Origin: Plazaster borealis
Lineage: Eukaryota > Echinodermata > Asteroidea > Forcipulatida > Labidiasteridae
Direction of reading: 5' to 3'
Assembly (NCBI GenBank): GCA_021014325.1
Contig: CM037472.1
Span: forward strand, 15,981,063 to 16,045,062
DNA: 64,000 nt
Made by a program: the position numbers and the translations under genes. Below the pieces are notes generated by a model. That model was not told where the DNA came from. It worked only from the letters and a program-made list of their open reading frames with translations, and searched no databases. Below, one piece after another: positions 25,160 to 38,469 of the stretch (its first letter is position 1; every line of letters begins with the position of its first letter).

Positions 25160-28100
25160 TCCACCGTCAGTTGGCGATCTCAAACATGGGTCTGGCAAAG
25201 TACGGGCGATTACAATTTCGTCACGTAATAGAAAACCCAATGTCAACATCGTGGTTTTATAATGAAGCAACAGAAAGGCGCACCATCTACGGGCATAAAT
25301 GTTTAAGTCTCTTGGTCGTAGTTAACCGGATGGCCTCAGAACGGGCGGGAAACTCTCAACCATAAAATTACAGTCAATTAATGATCAACTTTTATACTGG
25401 CAATTGCCTTCTTGGAAATTCAATATTTGTGACCCTGTATTGGGATAATGCGGATGATAAATATTCCCACTTCCACTTAAAATGACAAAAGTCAACGTCT
25501 GCTACAATTAATCATATAGAGCAACCGCGGCACAACGCAAAATTTCCTTTACAAAGATGAAAGGGTCCAATAGCAATATCAAATCATATCGTATTTAAGC
25601 ATGTGGTCAAGAGGGTGATTGTACAATAATTATTAATGCTTTATTTTGAACTGAGCAGGTATTCGCACCGGCTGTAGCCTGAAAGAGTGCAAACTTTCTC
25701 AACTCACAATATATCATTATAACATTTTTACAATGAAATTAATACACTAAGTATCTAGTTTGGTTCGTTTTCTGTTTGGAAAACTCTTCTTATATAGTGT
25801 GTGTCTGATATTTATGTTTGCCCGTCCTCGGTATTAATGTTACTGTTTGGTTGAATCATCTTGAGAGTATTATCACTCCGATGGTAAGTGCTATTTACAC
25901 GGCGCTCCAAGTTGGATCTGGAGTAGCAAATCTCCCCCGAGTTCTGTAACACAACCTCCCGGATTGGATTATCTTTCCATCGCTTGGGCTTTTACTACCC
26001 CGTCAATTGAGCGTTCAGAGTAAAGAATAAACCGAGAAGGGTAACTCTCCATTTTCATCTGTCAAAGTGCACCCAAGCGCCGACGACAAAACACTACAGA
26101 GCAAACGGACGTAGAAAGGCGCGCAACTACAACAGCCGCTGAGCATCCTCCTGCATTGTTTGCTCGGTTCCAGACTCAGGATGCAATCCATCTTGGCGGG
26201 AGATTAGTCTTGGTTTATGTGTCTGTGTGTATTTTTTCTTCTTCTGCCGGTCAATATTTCCACAGCGCTTGAATCTTTCAATAAAATACGGTGATATTAG
26301 CAACAGGCACCGCGCGCCTAGCGCCGAGGTGCAGTGAGATTCTTGATGTTTGCTGTAACAACACGTAATCGATGGCTCATCGCCCATCACCCATCGGAAA
26401 TGACGATAATGTTCCTCATGTTCCGTGTTTGTAATTTCATAAAATAGTACAGGTATTTCACAAACATTTAATCATTAGGGGCCTATTTGCCCATCAGATG
26501 GTATAGAGATTTCGTGATTTAAGATAATTATGAAAACAAAGAAGAACACACACTGTCTGAAACCTGTCATCAACATTTGTTTGAACACGATTTTCGTTTA
26601 AAGGCAAAGTATAGGCCTACCTTTGTTATTTGGAACTATTCGATTGTTTTAATCCTATACCGGTATGTATATATATATATATTTTTGAAAAAGTGACAGC
26701 GTTCTTGAGATATCTTTAGTAATTTGTTATGGTCATTTTTATAGTCACTAACGTTTTGAAGTAATTACCAAAGATATACATTCCCTTTAAATAGCACCTG
26801 CAAGAGGTGTTAACATAAAAACCATTTCGTGTTGACTTCCACAAACTGCAGCACCTTCTAATGCATTTTTGTCCCATGTTTGAAATAATGGTTCTTGAGG
26901 ATTCGATGAATAGTATACATGTCTCAACTCCAATGCATACAAGCCCTCCACATTGACCTAAAATATGGACAAATTGACACACATACCTCTCTCAATCACA
27001 GCGGTCAAAAGAGTTGCAAACTTGGCAGATGACTGTATTTCTAAGAATTTTTTAGTTGAGGGCATTTATAAGTCGGAATGATTTCAAAAGAAACTGTTGA
27101 GGAAGTTGTGCAAACTGTATACGAGGCCTATATAACCGCAACGTAAGCGTTTCGATAAATAAGAGTTGTTTCTACTCCAATGTGGACACTTTGCAAATTG
27201 TACACAGCTTATGAGGGACACTTGCTATGAACAGAGGAGGTCATAAACCTTTAAAACAAACCGTGTTCACTTCCTCGTCCCCTAACGCAACAGTCACCTT
27301 ATGGCTGACAACAGTCAAAGTTTCAAGTATTTCGTGTAGAACACAGACCGTGTTATTAAGTACTGCCGTTACATGCAGCTGTGGTCTTATAGGAGAAAAA
27401 TGCTGTTTTACACAGCGATGGCAGAGATGATCATTTTTAGCTACCAGTATTCATCTGTTCATTTCAGATGTGGAGTTAACATGTTTTTCCCAAGTGGAGG
27501 CAGTTTTGATATCAAAACAAACTGACGCACACACCAAAAAGTACAATTACCTCAAGACCGTATGCTATTTACATCTCTCCCTATAAGTATCACTCATGCC
27601 GGCCAACATAAAAAAGGTCGCGTATAGACCGGGCAGTTAATCAACAAAACGTGCGCCATACGCATCAACGAATTGTATGGGTCACTTCGGAAAGCGACAT
27701 GGTGCAACAAGAAAACGAGTTTCGATTATTATGAATGTTGACAATAAAACAATGATGAAGACGTGTTGACTGAATTGTTCTCCATAACTGTGTTTGGGAC
27801 AACACACCGACGGTTTAAAGAGCAATTGGTGAAACATTCAATTCTGACAGTGCCTTTCACCGTCCCACATCTCTCAATTTCAATTTCAATTATTTGTCCC
27901 TGTGATGTTTTTACAAAGCCTCGAGGTGACAACGTGGGGGCGATTAAAAAGGTAGCAATAGCACTTCAGGCAATAATACATCACAAAACAAGTGTCTGGG
28001 GAAATTTGAATAATGTCCAATTTATAACGATAACTTTTCTAATGAAAGTTTGGTGAGATTCTCTGTGCTATTCCAGACAAGGCCTCAAATGAACTTGAGT

Positions 28101-31100
28101 CGTCACTAACGCCAAATTGTAAAACTAAAAGCTACCGTGTCAATCTAGTTGCACGGGTGGACTTTCATTCCCTTTAGTGGACATTGAATTGTATTTTATA
28201 ATGTTTGACACATTCATGGTTTTGCAACCGATTTGAGTGGTCATGTCGACCCTCTGATTGACAATCTAACGATTTGGTGGTCCCTGGTTTTATGCAGAGT
28301 TGGTACAAGTTGATACTTGTATTGTTACACTTTGCTTATCATTCACTATTCTTACAAGTTGCCATACTTTATACGCAACCCCTTGGGCTGCATGCAAAAC
28401 AATGTCAACATTTTTTGACTAACCAACTAACTAAACTGTGTTTGTTGTTATGGTTATAGGCTCTTTCGTTTGACAAGTTGTAAAGGTTATTTTTACTCTC
28501 TTCAGCGATAGTAAAATCGAGGGTAACCTTTGGGTGAAAAAATCCTCTTAAGACCCTTTTAATGCGACAGGAAATGCGCTCGCGGTACGGTATTAAAAAG
28601 ATCAAGGAAGCTCAGACCATGCCGGGCCTGGGGTCTATAAGGTTGAGTGACATACCCCACTTGCTGACCGACAAGAGACAAAAACTCTTTCTACTTTCTT
28701 GTTTTGGCTAACAAGTCCCCCATGGGTGCTTTGTCGAACAGTGATTCCAACTGAAATCTCCAATGCCCAATTTTCGAGGACTCGGGCTATGGAATAGGTC
28801 TAAATGCAGCCATTGAGAGCGAGTCAATAAAAAGCATCCAAGATGATGAAAATGTCCCAACGTCTTGGTCACCGAGAAGCCGTTACGGTGTCTTATATAT
28901 GCAGGTATATTTTTAGGTGACCCAAAAGTTTAATTTTTGACTGACGAAAATTCAACTCCGCGAAATCGACATTTCGACCAGAACAGCCAGACCAGATGGT
29001 GCCGATGTTCCTCCAGTATCAACGGCAGCCGCTTCAACGTAGAGGCTCGGCCTGGGACTCTAAAGGTTAGATATTGAGTGAATACTTTAGCGTTTAATTT
29101 AATTTTATATTTTAAAAAGTTGGGAAAGTAAATTATTGTATAAATGTTGTTATCGAGGAATTGAATTTGTCTTTCACATGGACTAGTAACGAACGAATAA
29201 TCTTGTTATACTAATGTACAGCTATGGTTGCACATATGAAGTGCATCGTGTTATCAACTATTCATTGTCAATTGTGCATACAGCCATGTGTTGTCTACTT
29301 CCATGATGTAATTACGCTATAAAATTACAAGGGCAATTTATGATGTTTAATTCATTTAACTTTCATCGACATGTTACTTATACATTCAAAGGACGATTTC
29401 TTTATACATTATGAACTTCCAAGATCAAAATTTACGAAGACAACATTTTGAAACTACATGCTATTTTATTTGTGTTAGTTATCTTCATTGTGTTGGGTAC
29501 TGATCGATAATTACATAAAATAATTTGCTTCCACCAGAAATTCGTCGATTACAACACGTCCTTATTGAGTGTTAATTTCTTTTACATCCCGATATAACGT
29601 CAAAACAGCATTACAAAGGAACGTGGTAAATACAAGTTAAACTTCCTTCTGTTCATGAATTTATATATGACACACGTGAGATAGTTTTGTGTATGGAACG
29701 ACAACTCATGTTTAGTTTAACCTTGAACAATAAACCCTCGTTATAAATAATTTAGTATATAACGACTCACGTCGTTACCAACGACATTTCCATTAAAAAT
29801 AAATCCATGTTGTTAATTCAGGGGACGGTTGATACACTTGACTCGTATTGGAGGTCGGGGGGGGGGGGGCTGTACAAGATTGTGAACCGTAGGTGCTCTC
29901 TACTTACACCGGATCAGTTACCGGAGACGTACTTCTTAATTTCTGTATCGAGACATCATCGTCAGCTTGGAAGTGGCTTAGGAAGCTGCTGCAGCATTCT
30001 AAATTAAATCATACACAGAATGGGGGGTTGATGAGAGGACGTGTGGAATAATGTCACACACATCCTAAAGTGCCTCCATCCACGAACCTATCTGTCACAA
30101 CAACTTCATTTCTCGTCGGAAGTATTACATGCCCGCAGGTTGCTGGCAAAATCTATCTCATTGCGACAACCAATTTGTCAGATGACGAGGTTTGAGTGTC
30201 CTATGTACAGTAGATTCTATTTCTATAAGTGTGGACGATCCTGAAAGTAAAGGTGTGTGATAAAGTTTGTAAAAAATGTGTTTAAACTATTTTGTCGATC
30301 ATCAAAATTTCATTATTTTCTCAAGAACAATAACAAAAATAAAAAAATAAAAAAAATTATTACGTTAAAAATGTATCCGTAAGTGGACATAACAAATCAA
30401 TGTTAATCCAAACCGGAAAAAAATCTTAAACCAGGAACACACTTTTGTACGAGTAGTTTTCTCGGATTTTACGTCTAAAACATATTAATAAAAATAACTA
30501 CAGTGACAACACTTAACACCGCAGGTTACCAAATGCCCTTTTGGACAAAAAAAATAAATACCAATAATAAAACATTAAACCTGTTGCCATTTCAAGGAAT
30601 TCTCCACGCCAAAAATATTTGTCAAAGTGGAAAACAAATTAGCTGACACCAGCCAACAACTAAGACGTTGTCACCAGTCATCAGCCAAGCAATATTGAGA
30701 GATGACAAACAAACTCTGTTGCCACTTAAAAGGCATCTTCGTCCACTGTTTATGACGTCGTACAACTAGAAGAAGCGTACTTCAAACACCTCTGACCCAT
30801 TCGACCATCAAGCCGTAACGTCTTACGGCGATATTTTAGTTGTAAAGTCCCCATTGGTTGATATTCCTTAATCAGTGAAGTATTTTTGGTCACTAATTTT
30901 ATTTTATGTGTCACTTTCAAAGTGACACATAAAAATAGTGACCCAAAATATTTTGCCTTTTGAATCCTTGGTTCCGGAGTTCATTGGTACCATTTGGGAA
31001 ATGGTTTCTCAGTTTTTGTATTAAACGTGATATTTCCTCGTGCAATCTCGGCTGAGCTTATTACAGGACAGAAATACACAACCTACTGAATTATGTTATT

Positions 31101-31501
31101 ATAAGTTTTATTTAACTATGGAACGTGGTGTATTTATTTTTATCAACGTCTGTTATCTATAAACAACTATATGGCTTTGTGGGCAAGATTAGCTTGTGCA
31201 TTATAAAAGAGAAGTTGATAATTGTTTTAATGAATGTACACACATCATTAGAGTACCGCCCATGTGAAATCATTCAAACATTAATGAGCTATCCATCAGC
31301 ATTATAAGCTAGGAAAAAAGACCAATGCCACTTCTAGCCAATGAGCCTTATCAAAGCCATCAATTAGGGATTTCAAAAATATCAAAAGAAGGCATTTCTT
31401 ATAGCTGTGCTGGAGACATGTGAACATGGATACATAACGAAAGTCAATCAGATGTGACCTCATCATGATATTTGATGAATGTTTTGTTTTTTTGGTTCAA
31501 G
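25160..31501. other. Intergenic region between divergent GPA2 copy 2 and GPB5
   Basis: No protein family recognised. It holds a GC-richer block at about 25.9-26.4 kb, the MITE at 26.6 kb, a run of G at 29.86 kb, and a TATATAT word at 28.89 kb with a donor-like AAAG/GTTAGA at 29.06 kb that might mark a GPB5 leader exon (weak). The rest is AT-rich and unassigned. Confidence 0.5.
26602..26786. mobile_element. TTAA-flanked MITE between GPA2 copy 2 and GPB5
   Basis: Exact TTAA at both sides (26598-26601 and 26787-26790). Ends are AGGCAAAGTATAGGCCTACC and ACCAAAGATATACATTCCCT. Contains a TA dinucleotide run. Confidence 0.65.
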
Positions 31502-31722
31502 GACCCAAGCCAGCGAAGATCAACATGGAACAAGGAGCAGCATACACATCAATATTAATGGTCACATTGGTGATGATGTGGGCATGCGCACTCGCAATCA
31601 ACCCCGTCACCACAACGAATTGTTATGTGCACACCGCTATGAAGCACCTCGTGGAAAAACCTGGTTGCCGGCCGCACGAACTAGTGGTGTATGGCTGCTG
31701 GGGACGATGTGATACCAACGAG
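31502..31722 (+). CDS. GPB5: GPB5 exon with start codon (coding 31525-31722)
   Basis: A T-rich acceptor (TTTTTTTGGTTCAAG) ends at 31501. After 23 nt of leader comes ATG 31525 and 66 codons ending TNE, with donor GTGAATG at 31723. An in-frame ATG at 31465 lies inside the predicted intron and would put non-signal residues before the leader, so it was not used. At least one upstream untranslated exon is implied. Confidence 0.92.
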
Positions 31723-34700
31723 GTGAATGATTCCAAAGAACATTTTATTTGCTTTTGTTTATAATTAATTGAATACATCAAGAAAAAAAGCAACCGCTTG
31801 GTTGTGTACCTGCATGAATTAATCCATGCCAATACTGCCCTATAGTGATTCGTTTATACATCAGGCAACTACACCAAGCGAGCCTGCAACCCTTATTATG
31901 AGTAGCCACTTTGTTTCTGTAAAAGCAACGAAGGTCGTGTTCGAAATTATTTATTGCTTCGGCAGCGGCTACGGCCGTATCGCTGAAAAGCCGTAGTCAT
32001 AGCCGATGTCGCTTGATCAAAACACTGCCTAACTATTGATAATAGTCTAGTCCTAGTTTGGCTTCCAGAACAAGCCAATATGACGAAGAAATGCCCACTG
32101 CCGTTCAGAAAGTGCAGCCTGGCATTTACGCAATCATCGTTTTGCAGGCACTTAATAGTTTGAGTCCACGTTATTTAATGGCCCAGTGAGAAAATCGAAA
32201 ATGAATCGTAAACCAATAGTTAAGTGGTGCCTCAGGCATGAAAACAAGAAGTTTTGATTTTCTGGTCATAAACGTGTTTTTTTTGCAGCCGTTAATCCAG
32301 CTCACCGTATTTATCACATTTGCTTTTCAATCAGACAACGGTGTTCCCAGAGTCCTGTGTGAATATAAGTGTCCAATCAATGCACTGGTTGTCAACCCGG
32401 GGCCTCCCCCTCTTCCCACAGGCCTCGATTTCATCTTAATAATATACAAGGTTATTATAAGAAGCATAAACAGACTAGAGGGAAACTTACGAATATGTCG
32501 CTTGAAATACGTCCACGATTTTTCTATAAAAACAATAAAAGAAAGGTAAAGGTTATCCTTTGTACTTTTGTACGACTGAGGTTTTCGGTTACACAATTAA
32601 ACCAAATGGGAACCGCGAAGGACAAAACACGTGCACCTAGTAAATATAGAAGTGAAAGTGCTGTACAACTGTCATCGCTATACGTGGGTTGGATTTATAT
32701 TTACACGTGTTTTTCGGAGAATATTTACAAAATTATCTTCCTTAAAGAAATGTGCAAACAAATAAGCCGTGTCATGCATAATTCAGCCTATCTTACAGAC
32801 TGTACAGATAAACATTTTTGGAATTTGCAGATACCCAATGTGCGCGCATCGTGTCTTATACACGCATTTGATGTGAACACGTAGTAATTGAGACAACGCG
32901 GCGCCACTGTTAAAATATTTAGCTGTCTCGCCCGACTAAGACATGTTCACGACATTCAAGTTTATTTCACAAGATAAAAAAACGTCCCTCAAGACGTTTA
33001 TCATTATGAATCTTAATTTGATTATTTGATCCAGATGCGAGTTAAAATAATAAATTAAAAAAATCCATAGATTTATTCATTAATTCTATTTGGATCAAAT
33101 TAATTTGGCTCGTGTCGCGTATCGTGACCAATTTGTTTGTGCATTTTCGTTAATTTCTTTGAATGTACGAATTATGGATATTATCTGCTGCTTTGGCGGA
33201 TTAACGCTAATAATTGCGATAGAATTTCAGTCCGAAAGCCTTGCCATTTGATTTGAATGCAAGCCTGCATTCGGAATACGTGTATTATTTCCAATTGATT
33301 TTGACAAATTCAACTGACAAGTTCGTTTAGTTCTTGCTGTCGTCTTCCTAAAACCCTAGCGCTGGGCATTAGAGTGCCCCTCGTTCATACCTTGCACAAA
33401 TCACGAAACAGATTAAAAACCAATTGAGGAGCCCCCCCCCTTTTCAGATCAATAATCCAGCTTCTTGTCAAACAGGGGGTGAACGTACTTATGTTTTCTA
33501 TATACGAGATCTGCAAAGACTGTCCTCTATTTGTGACGGTGTTTTTGTAACTTGTGGATACCATGATTGTAACCATGGTACAGTGGCGAGCCGGGTTTAA
33601 TGCACATAATCGGTTGTCGGTTTTCATAACACAATATTTCTTTATGGGTTTTGAGGCATGGTACATGGGTTTCGAAAATGCGCCCGTAATCCCACCTTTT
33701 GGAATGAAAATAAACAAATGAATAATCTGAAAATGTGACTCTGAGTTGGTGCTTCATGGAGAAAAGAGCGAGTTTTGTGCGGTCCAACTTATAACTACAT
33801 CTTTGTCCGATGCTTACCTTGCGGCCTTGGAATGCCACCAAAATAGGATTTAATTAGAGCAGAAATCTTCTCAGTAGGTTACAGGGTTTGAATTTGATTT
33901 ATTTTTCAGGGTGATTTTTTAACCCAGTCAGCTAATTTGAAATAACGCAATTTTCCTAATAACCAGAAAGCCCTACCATAAAAAAAGTTTCGTGATTGTT
34001 TGTGATTCCTCGGTGTTTACCAAACGCGTTCTATCCACCATATTTTTCCGAGCCCCGTGTTGTCGGTGACGTATACAACCCAAACGCCCATTCATTAAAC
34101 CACGCCCACTCCTTCAGTGAATACAGGTATATTGTAGATATTAAACTTGGCAAGATCCCACGATGTAGCTTCAGTATTATATCACACCTTTTTGATTTAT
34201 CATCGCACAAAGTTGACAGACGCCTACTTAGTAGAGAAACTGAATCCATCCGCTCTTGAAACAACCCACGTGTCGTTTTGTTTTAGCGGGAAATAAAGCA
34301 AGTATTGTCAAAAGGACGACACAGTGTACACAAACATTTCTGTTGCTACGTTGTGTACACTCCACTCCATTACAGTTGCGTTGTTGCCCTGCACTATGGT
34401 GCAGCCAGGAGTTCATGGAAGCGACTAAAATTAGAACACGGGTTTTGAAAACACATCATGTACTCTATTGAAATGGTGGGAACTGTATTTAACAATTGCA
34501 CATGTTCATTCAAAGGAAACGGGACACCTAATCTGGCAGAAGGTCTACTTTTATACGCGGCAGCTTCCCACTGTCATAATATTGAAACCATTTTTGTGGG
34601 AATTCAAGCACACAATTCAAACATAAAAGTCACATGCAAAGTTATTTATATGTAGAGCGGCTGCTAAATACCCACTCGGACTGCCCACACTTATATGCAT

Positions 34701-37700
34701 TTCCCATATTGAATTCCCATCGGTAACGCGTTGATATCTGTTTGCAGACATTGCAAAAACGGGAGGTGAGGAGGTGTCTCCTGTTCATGCTTTTCTTCTT
34801 GTTTTCCTCTTGTTTTCATACAATTACGGTAGGTAGGTGATTGTACCTTTGATGATACAAACATGAAATTTGACACACAGTCAGAGTATGTCATAAGAAC
34901 GATTTTGGGCTAGAACGCCATCGCAGATTTGTCCTTTGTATAGGCATAACAAGCAGTGGCAGCCATTTTGAAAACTTTGCAAATTTATTGTTATTCAATA
35001 CCTATATTTTTTAAAAGTCTGCGATGGCCCTATATGCAGCCAAAAATCTTTCTCATAACATACTCTGACTGGTGTGCCAAATTGTATCATCAAAGGCACA
35101 ATTGGGTGTTGTCACACAAAAACAAGATACCAAAAAAAAAATCAACATTTACACCATATAGCTAGGGTGTTAAAATGACACTAATTTCTGCAAAAACAAT
35201 AACATTATTTGAACACACTATGATGTTACTTTTGATTCTCTCGGTATCTAAAGTGTGACAACACCCATGGTGTCAATTTTAACTCATAAATTTCTCATAA
35301 TTTTGTTTTACTATAGCAATTACTGCTACTATCCATTGAGTCATTGGTGTATTGATTTCAACACCGTGCCTAGATTGAAACCAAATTGTTGGAACGCCAT
35401 ATCAGAGTATGCCGATATCACGATAAACCGTGTAAAATGTCACAACGATATGTTTGATCTCACATTGAAGTTATTACCGAAACGGTGTGAGTTTCCGTGT
35501 TCGAATTCCAGGCCATTTATTCATGTCAAATAAATCCATTGGTATACCGTGCCCCGAATATAAACCGATAGATAACATATTTGACTCGATATTGGAAGGT
35601 TAGTCTATAACCCAGGTAAAAAGGAATATATATAAACGTCAACAGGACGAGTCTAAAATGCCTACGTAGAAGATATTGTACACATTATTATAAAGCATAT
35701 GAATAGTTTTAGGCGTATCTTTTTAAAACTATACAAGTTCCATTTTCAACCGCCTTTATAGAAAGTTTATTGAAGGCACGGTGAACTATTAGCAACAATT
35801 CGGGTTTGTATCACCACTTGAAATAATGTACGTTGAGCATAAAAGTCATCAAAAGGAGTCACCTTTGGTTTGTACTGATGTGTGTACAAATTATACGAGA
35901 CTTCTAAGAAGGGTTAAAGAGACAATTGATCAAAACAGATGCTCGAATTTCACCTTTTATAAACAGTGTTGGTGTTATGCACACCGCACTTTATTTTTAC
36001 CAAAGGAGAGAGTAATCCGAGAGCCTATCTACCAAAAGCAGCGTCGCTTTAAGGTTAGGATATTATCATAGAGTTATATATAACTCTATGGATATTATAG
36101 ACTTATGCAATGACGTCACCAAGCCACCATCTTAGAGATAAAACAATGAGGAAACAATGGAAAACGTGAGCAACCTTATTTTGCCTCTAGCCGAGGGCGC
36201 CCTACTCCAATGACGTCATGTGCACGATGTTTATAGCAAGAATGAGTATGGCTATTATGCTATGCTTTCTCCTTTAAACTAATAAGGTACAGCATTAGCA
36301 TCTGCAATATATATAAAACAACTATAAGTTCCTTAGTGTCGCTGATATCATTTTTGATCCGTCAATGAATACGACACACTCTTAAATATGGGATTGTAAA
36401 AAACGCTGGGGGTTGTTATTTTTGGGAAAAGATAAGTTATACTTCGAAATTTTTGTTGTTTTGTTGTTTATTTTCGAGTTTTGTGTCCACTATAATTATG
36501 TCAACGTTTGAAATCAGAGTCATGACTGTATGATCGGGGTTCTCATAGGAACTGCTTGTTGTGGGATGCAATGAATGAGTCAACAGGTTTGTCAGCATTC
36601 ACACTAAAAACTCCCGGGTCAAAATTGACCCTGAATTCTGGGTCCCGTGGGGCCTGACCCATTTCTGGGTCAGGCCGACCCGGAATCTGGGTCAAAATGA
36701 CCCGGGAAAGGGTCAAACTGATGCAGAATCTGATTTGAAATCCCATTTCTTTTTACAAATTGCTTGGTCAGCCTGACCCGGAAATGGTCCAGGATCCGTG
36801 TGACCCAGAAATGGTCCAGGACCTGTGTGACCCGGAAATGGTCCAGGACCTGTGTGACCCGGAATCCGGGTCAATTCTGACCAGGGACATTTTTAGAGTG
36901 TTGCGTTTTCTCCATCTGAGAAATGCTACCAAGGTTCAACAGTTCAATTCGTTCATGTTACTTGTATTTGTAATGACTGCAAGGACTTGAAAGCACAAAC
37001 ACATTACGCCAATTATCGAGCTTAGACTCTTGCATTCAATAAATAACGTGTTCTATACAAGATGCAGTTGCTTTCATTAACAATCCTTTTAAATTCACAT
37101 ACATGATTTATAGCTGGAACACAACTGAGGGGTTCGCCAAGGTTGGAGTGATGCAACAAAGAACACCATCAATAAAATATGATTTACTTTACACTAGAAA
37201 GGAAACACAAAAACCGTGTAATAATCCGTAAACGAACGCGGTTAATTCATAAGGTTTCACAAATGCCCATATTATAACTGCAAAAATAAACAACTTAACA
37301 ATGCTAGGTAACAAGACAGTTGGCGTAAAACAGACAAATTGCACCAATAAAATGATTATACTATTGTGAAAAAAACCCAGACTTTACAAACCGTAAAAGA
37401 GGGAGCTTTATAAAGAAAGCATTTATCTTAGAAATTACAATCTTAAAAAATTGCCAGTGAGCTTCTGCATATACTCTTAATCCAGCCTAGCCTTGTACAT
37501 TCATTATGATTTATACGAAATGCCACATGAGAACAAGTCAACATTCCCCCATCATGACAAAATACACGCATATGTTTTAAGAATGCATAATGACAATATG
37601 CAAGTCTCGCGCGTATTCGAACTTCCGGGACCAAGTTGGTCCCAACTATATTGAGTTGTACGTGTGCGCAATTCTGTTTCTTCAAATACTTCAGTTCCAA

Positions 37701-38469
37701 CTTAGTTTATGGTGATACAAAATGTATCATATTGTTGGGAGAATAAAGTTTAGCCATGAAACATGTGAATTAAAATAAATGTAATAAATCAACAAAGAAA
37801 ACCCGAGAATAAGATTTGACCTCCGTTTCCAGTTACTTGTAAACAATGAAGAATTTTGCCCAACTGGTTTTCATGTTATCATTAAACCTTCGTAATGGTC
37901 GCACAAATTCGGGCGTGATTGGCAAAATGGGTTTCTGAAAAATAAGCATCTTCATCTTAAGTTTGATTATTGTTTCAATGTTAATTTTAACAAACGATTT
38001 GTATTATATACAAAATTACATTGTATTTACAACAAATTGCTCAGGGTATTTTTATTTTCAAGACTTTTGTATAATTTAAAAAGAAGATTTGACTACATCG
38101 AAAAAATTAGTCTTCGTTCGAGTTGTTTTCTCGTTTTCGATATGCGCGAGACTTGCACAGTCTATATGAAACCTTTACTCCTGTCCAAACTGTCTGAGCG
38201 AAATACAAAAGGTTGTGAATATTTTTGTTGAGTCAAACTTTATTTGATCTCCACAGGTACCTTCGTTAGATCCCCCATTCGTAGAAGCTTATCATCCAGT
38301 TTGTACTCTCACCAACTACGAGGATGTAAAAGTCAAGTTACCAGACTGTGACCCCGATGTTGACCCGACCTACACGTACCAAAGCGCCTTATCTTGCGGT
38401 TGCGCCAACATCGATGAGTCGAGTACTAAGTATAGCTACAGACCGGACTATTTTGTGTCAGAGAAGTAG
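31525..38469 (+). CDS. GPB5: Glycoprotein hormone beta-5 (thyrostimulin beta); spliced, 2 coding exons
   Basis: Predicted secreted beta subunit of thyrostimulin, the partner of GPA2. Joining 31525-31722 and 38257-38469 gives 136 aa. Residues 1-24 are a signal peptide ending CALA. Cysteines of the mature chain are at 33, 48, 58, 62, 82, 97, 113 and 115. Family marks are KPGCRP, the ring motif GCWGRCDT (58-62), VEAYHPVC, VKLPDC, DPTYTY and SCGC. The single 6534 bp intron is phase 0 and falls just after the CWGRC motif, the position I recall for vertebrate hormone beta-subunit genes. Compared with vertebrate GPB5, as recalled, the last two cysteines are missing: SCGC is followed by AN, and the tail has none. 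There is no seat-belt extension and no N-X-S/T sequon. AATAAA words lie at 38869-38874 and 39324-39329. Confidence 0.95.
31936..32028. mobile_element. Small palindromic MITE, degenerate copy in GPB5 intron
   Basis: GTGTTCGAAATTATTTATTGCTTCGGCAGCGGCTA is paired with AGCCGATGTCGCTTGATCAAAACAC. Same family as 23988-24084. Confidence 0.5.
36096..36241. mobile_element. CRE-carrying MITE, shorter copy, in GPB5 intron
   Basis: Same family as 21452-21627: ACTTATGCAATGACGTCACC at one end and CCAATGACGTCATGTGCA at the other, with GCCACCATCTTAGAGATAAAACAATGAGG inside. Confidence 0.7.
36600..36900. mobile_element. GACCCGGGTC-rich MITE, near-complete copy
   Basis: Ends CACACTAAAAACTCCCGGGTC and GACCAGGGACATTTTTAGAGTG are inverted repeats. 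The interior is made of repeated GGGTCA / TGACCC words and three tandem GGAAATGGTCCAGGACC units. In GPB5 intron. Confidence 0.75.
37853..38166 (+). repeat. Dispersed repeat, copy 2, in GPB5 intron
   Basis: Matches the complement of 6988-7300. It ends 90 bp before the last GPB5 exon. Confidence 0.7.
38257..38469 (+). CDS. GPB5: GPB5 terminal coding exon
   Basis: Acceptor TTTGATCTCCACAG, then 70 codons from VPSLDPPF to FVSEK and TAG at 38467. It holds the last four cysteines. A copy of a dispersed repeat ends about 90 bp upstream (38166), so this acceptor region sits next to transposon-derived DNA. Confidence 0.94.
   Translation, partial: VPSLDPPFVEAYHPVCTLTNYEDVKVKLPDCDPDVDPTYTYQSALSCGCANIDESSTKYSYRPDYFVSEK

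Noticed and set aside
27227..27430. Frame with TCSCGLI resembling a GPA2 last exon
   Set aside because: Only 12 residues separate the preceding cysteine from CSC (15 in both GPA2 copies). The next cysteine is misplaced and there is no credible acceptor.
32369..32884. Longest ATG-started open frame but one (171 aa, + strand)
   Set aside because: No domain or composition typical of protein, and it lies within the GPB5 intron. Its length alone is plausible by chance in 64 kb.
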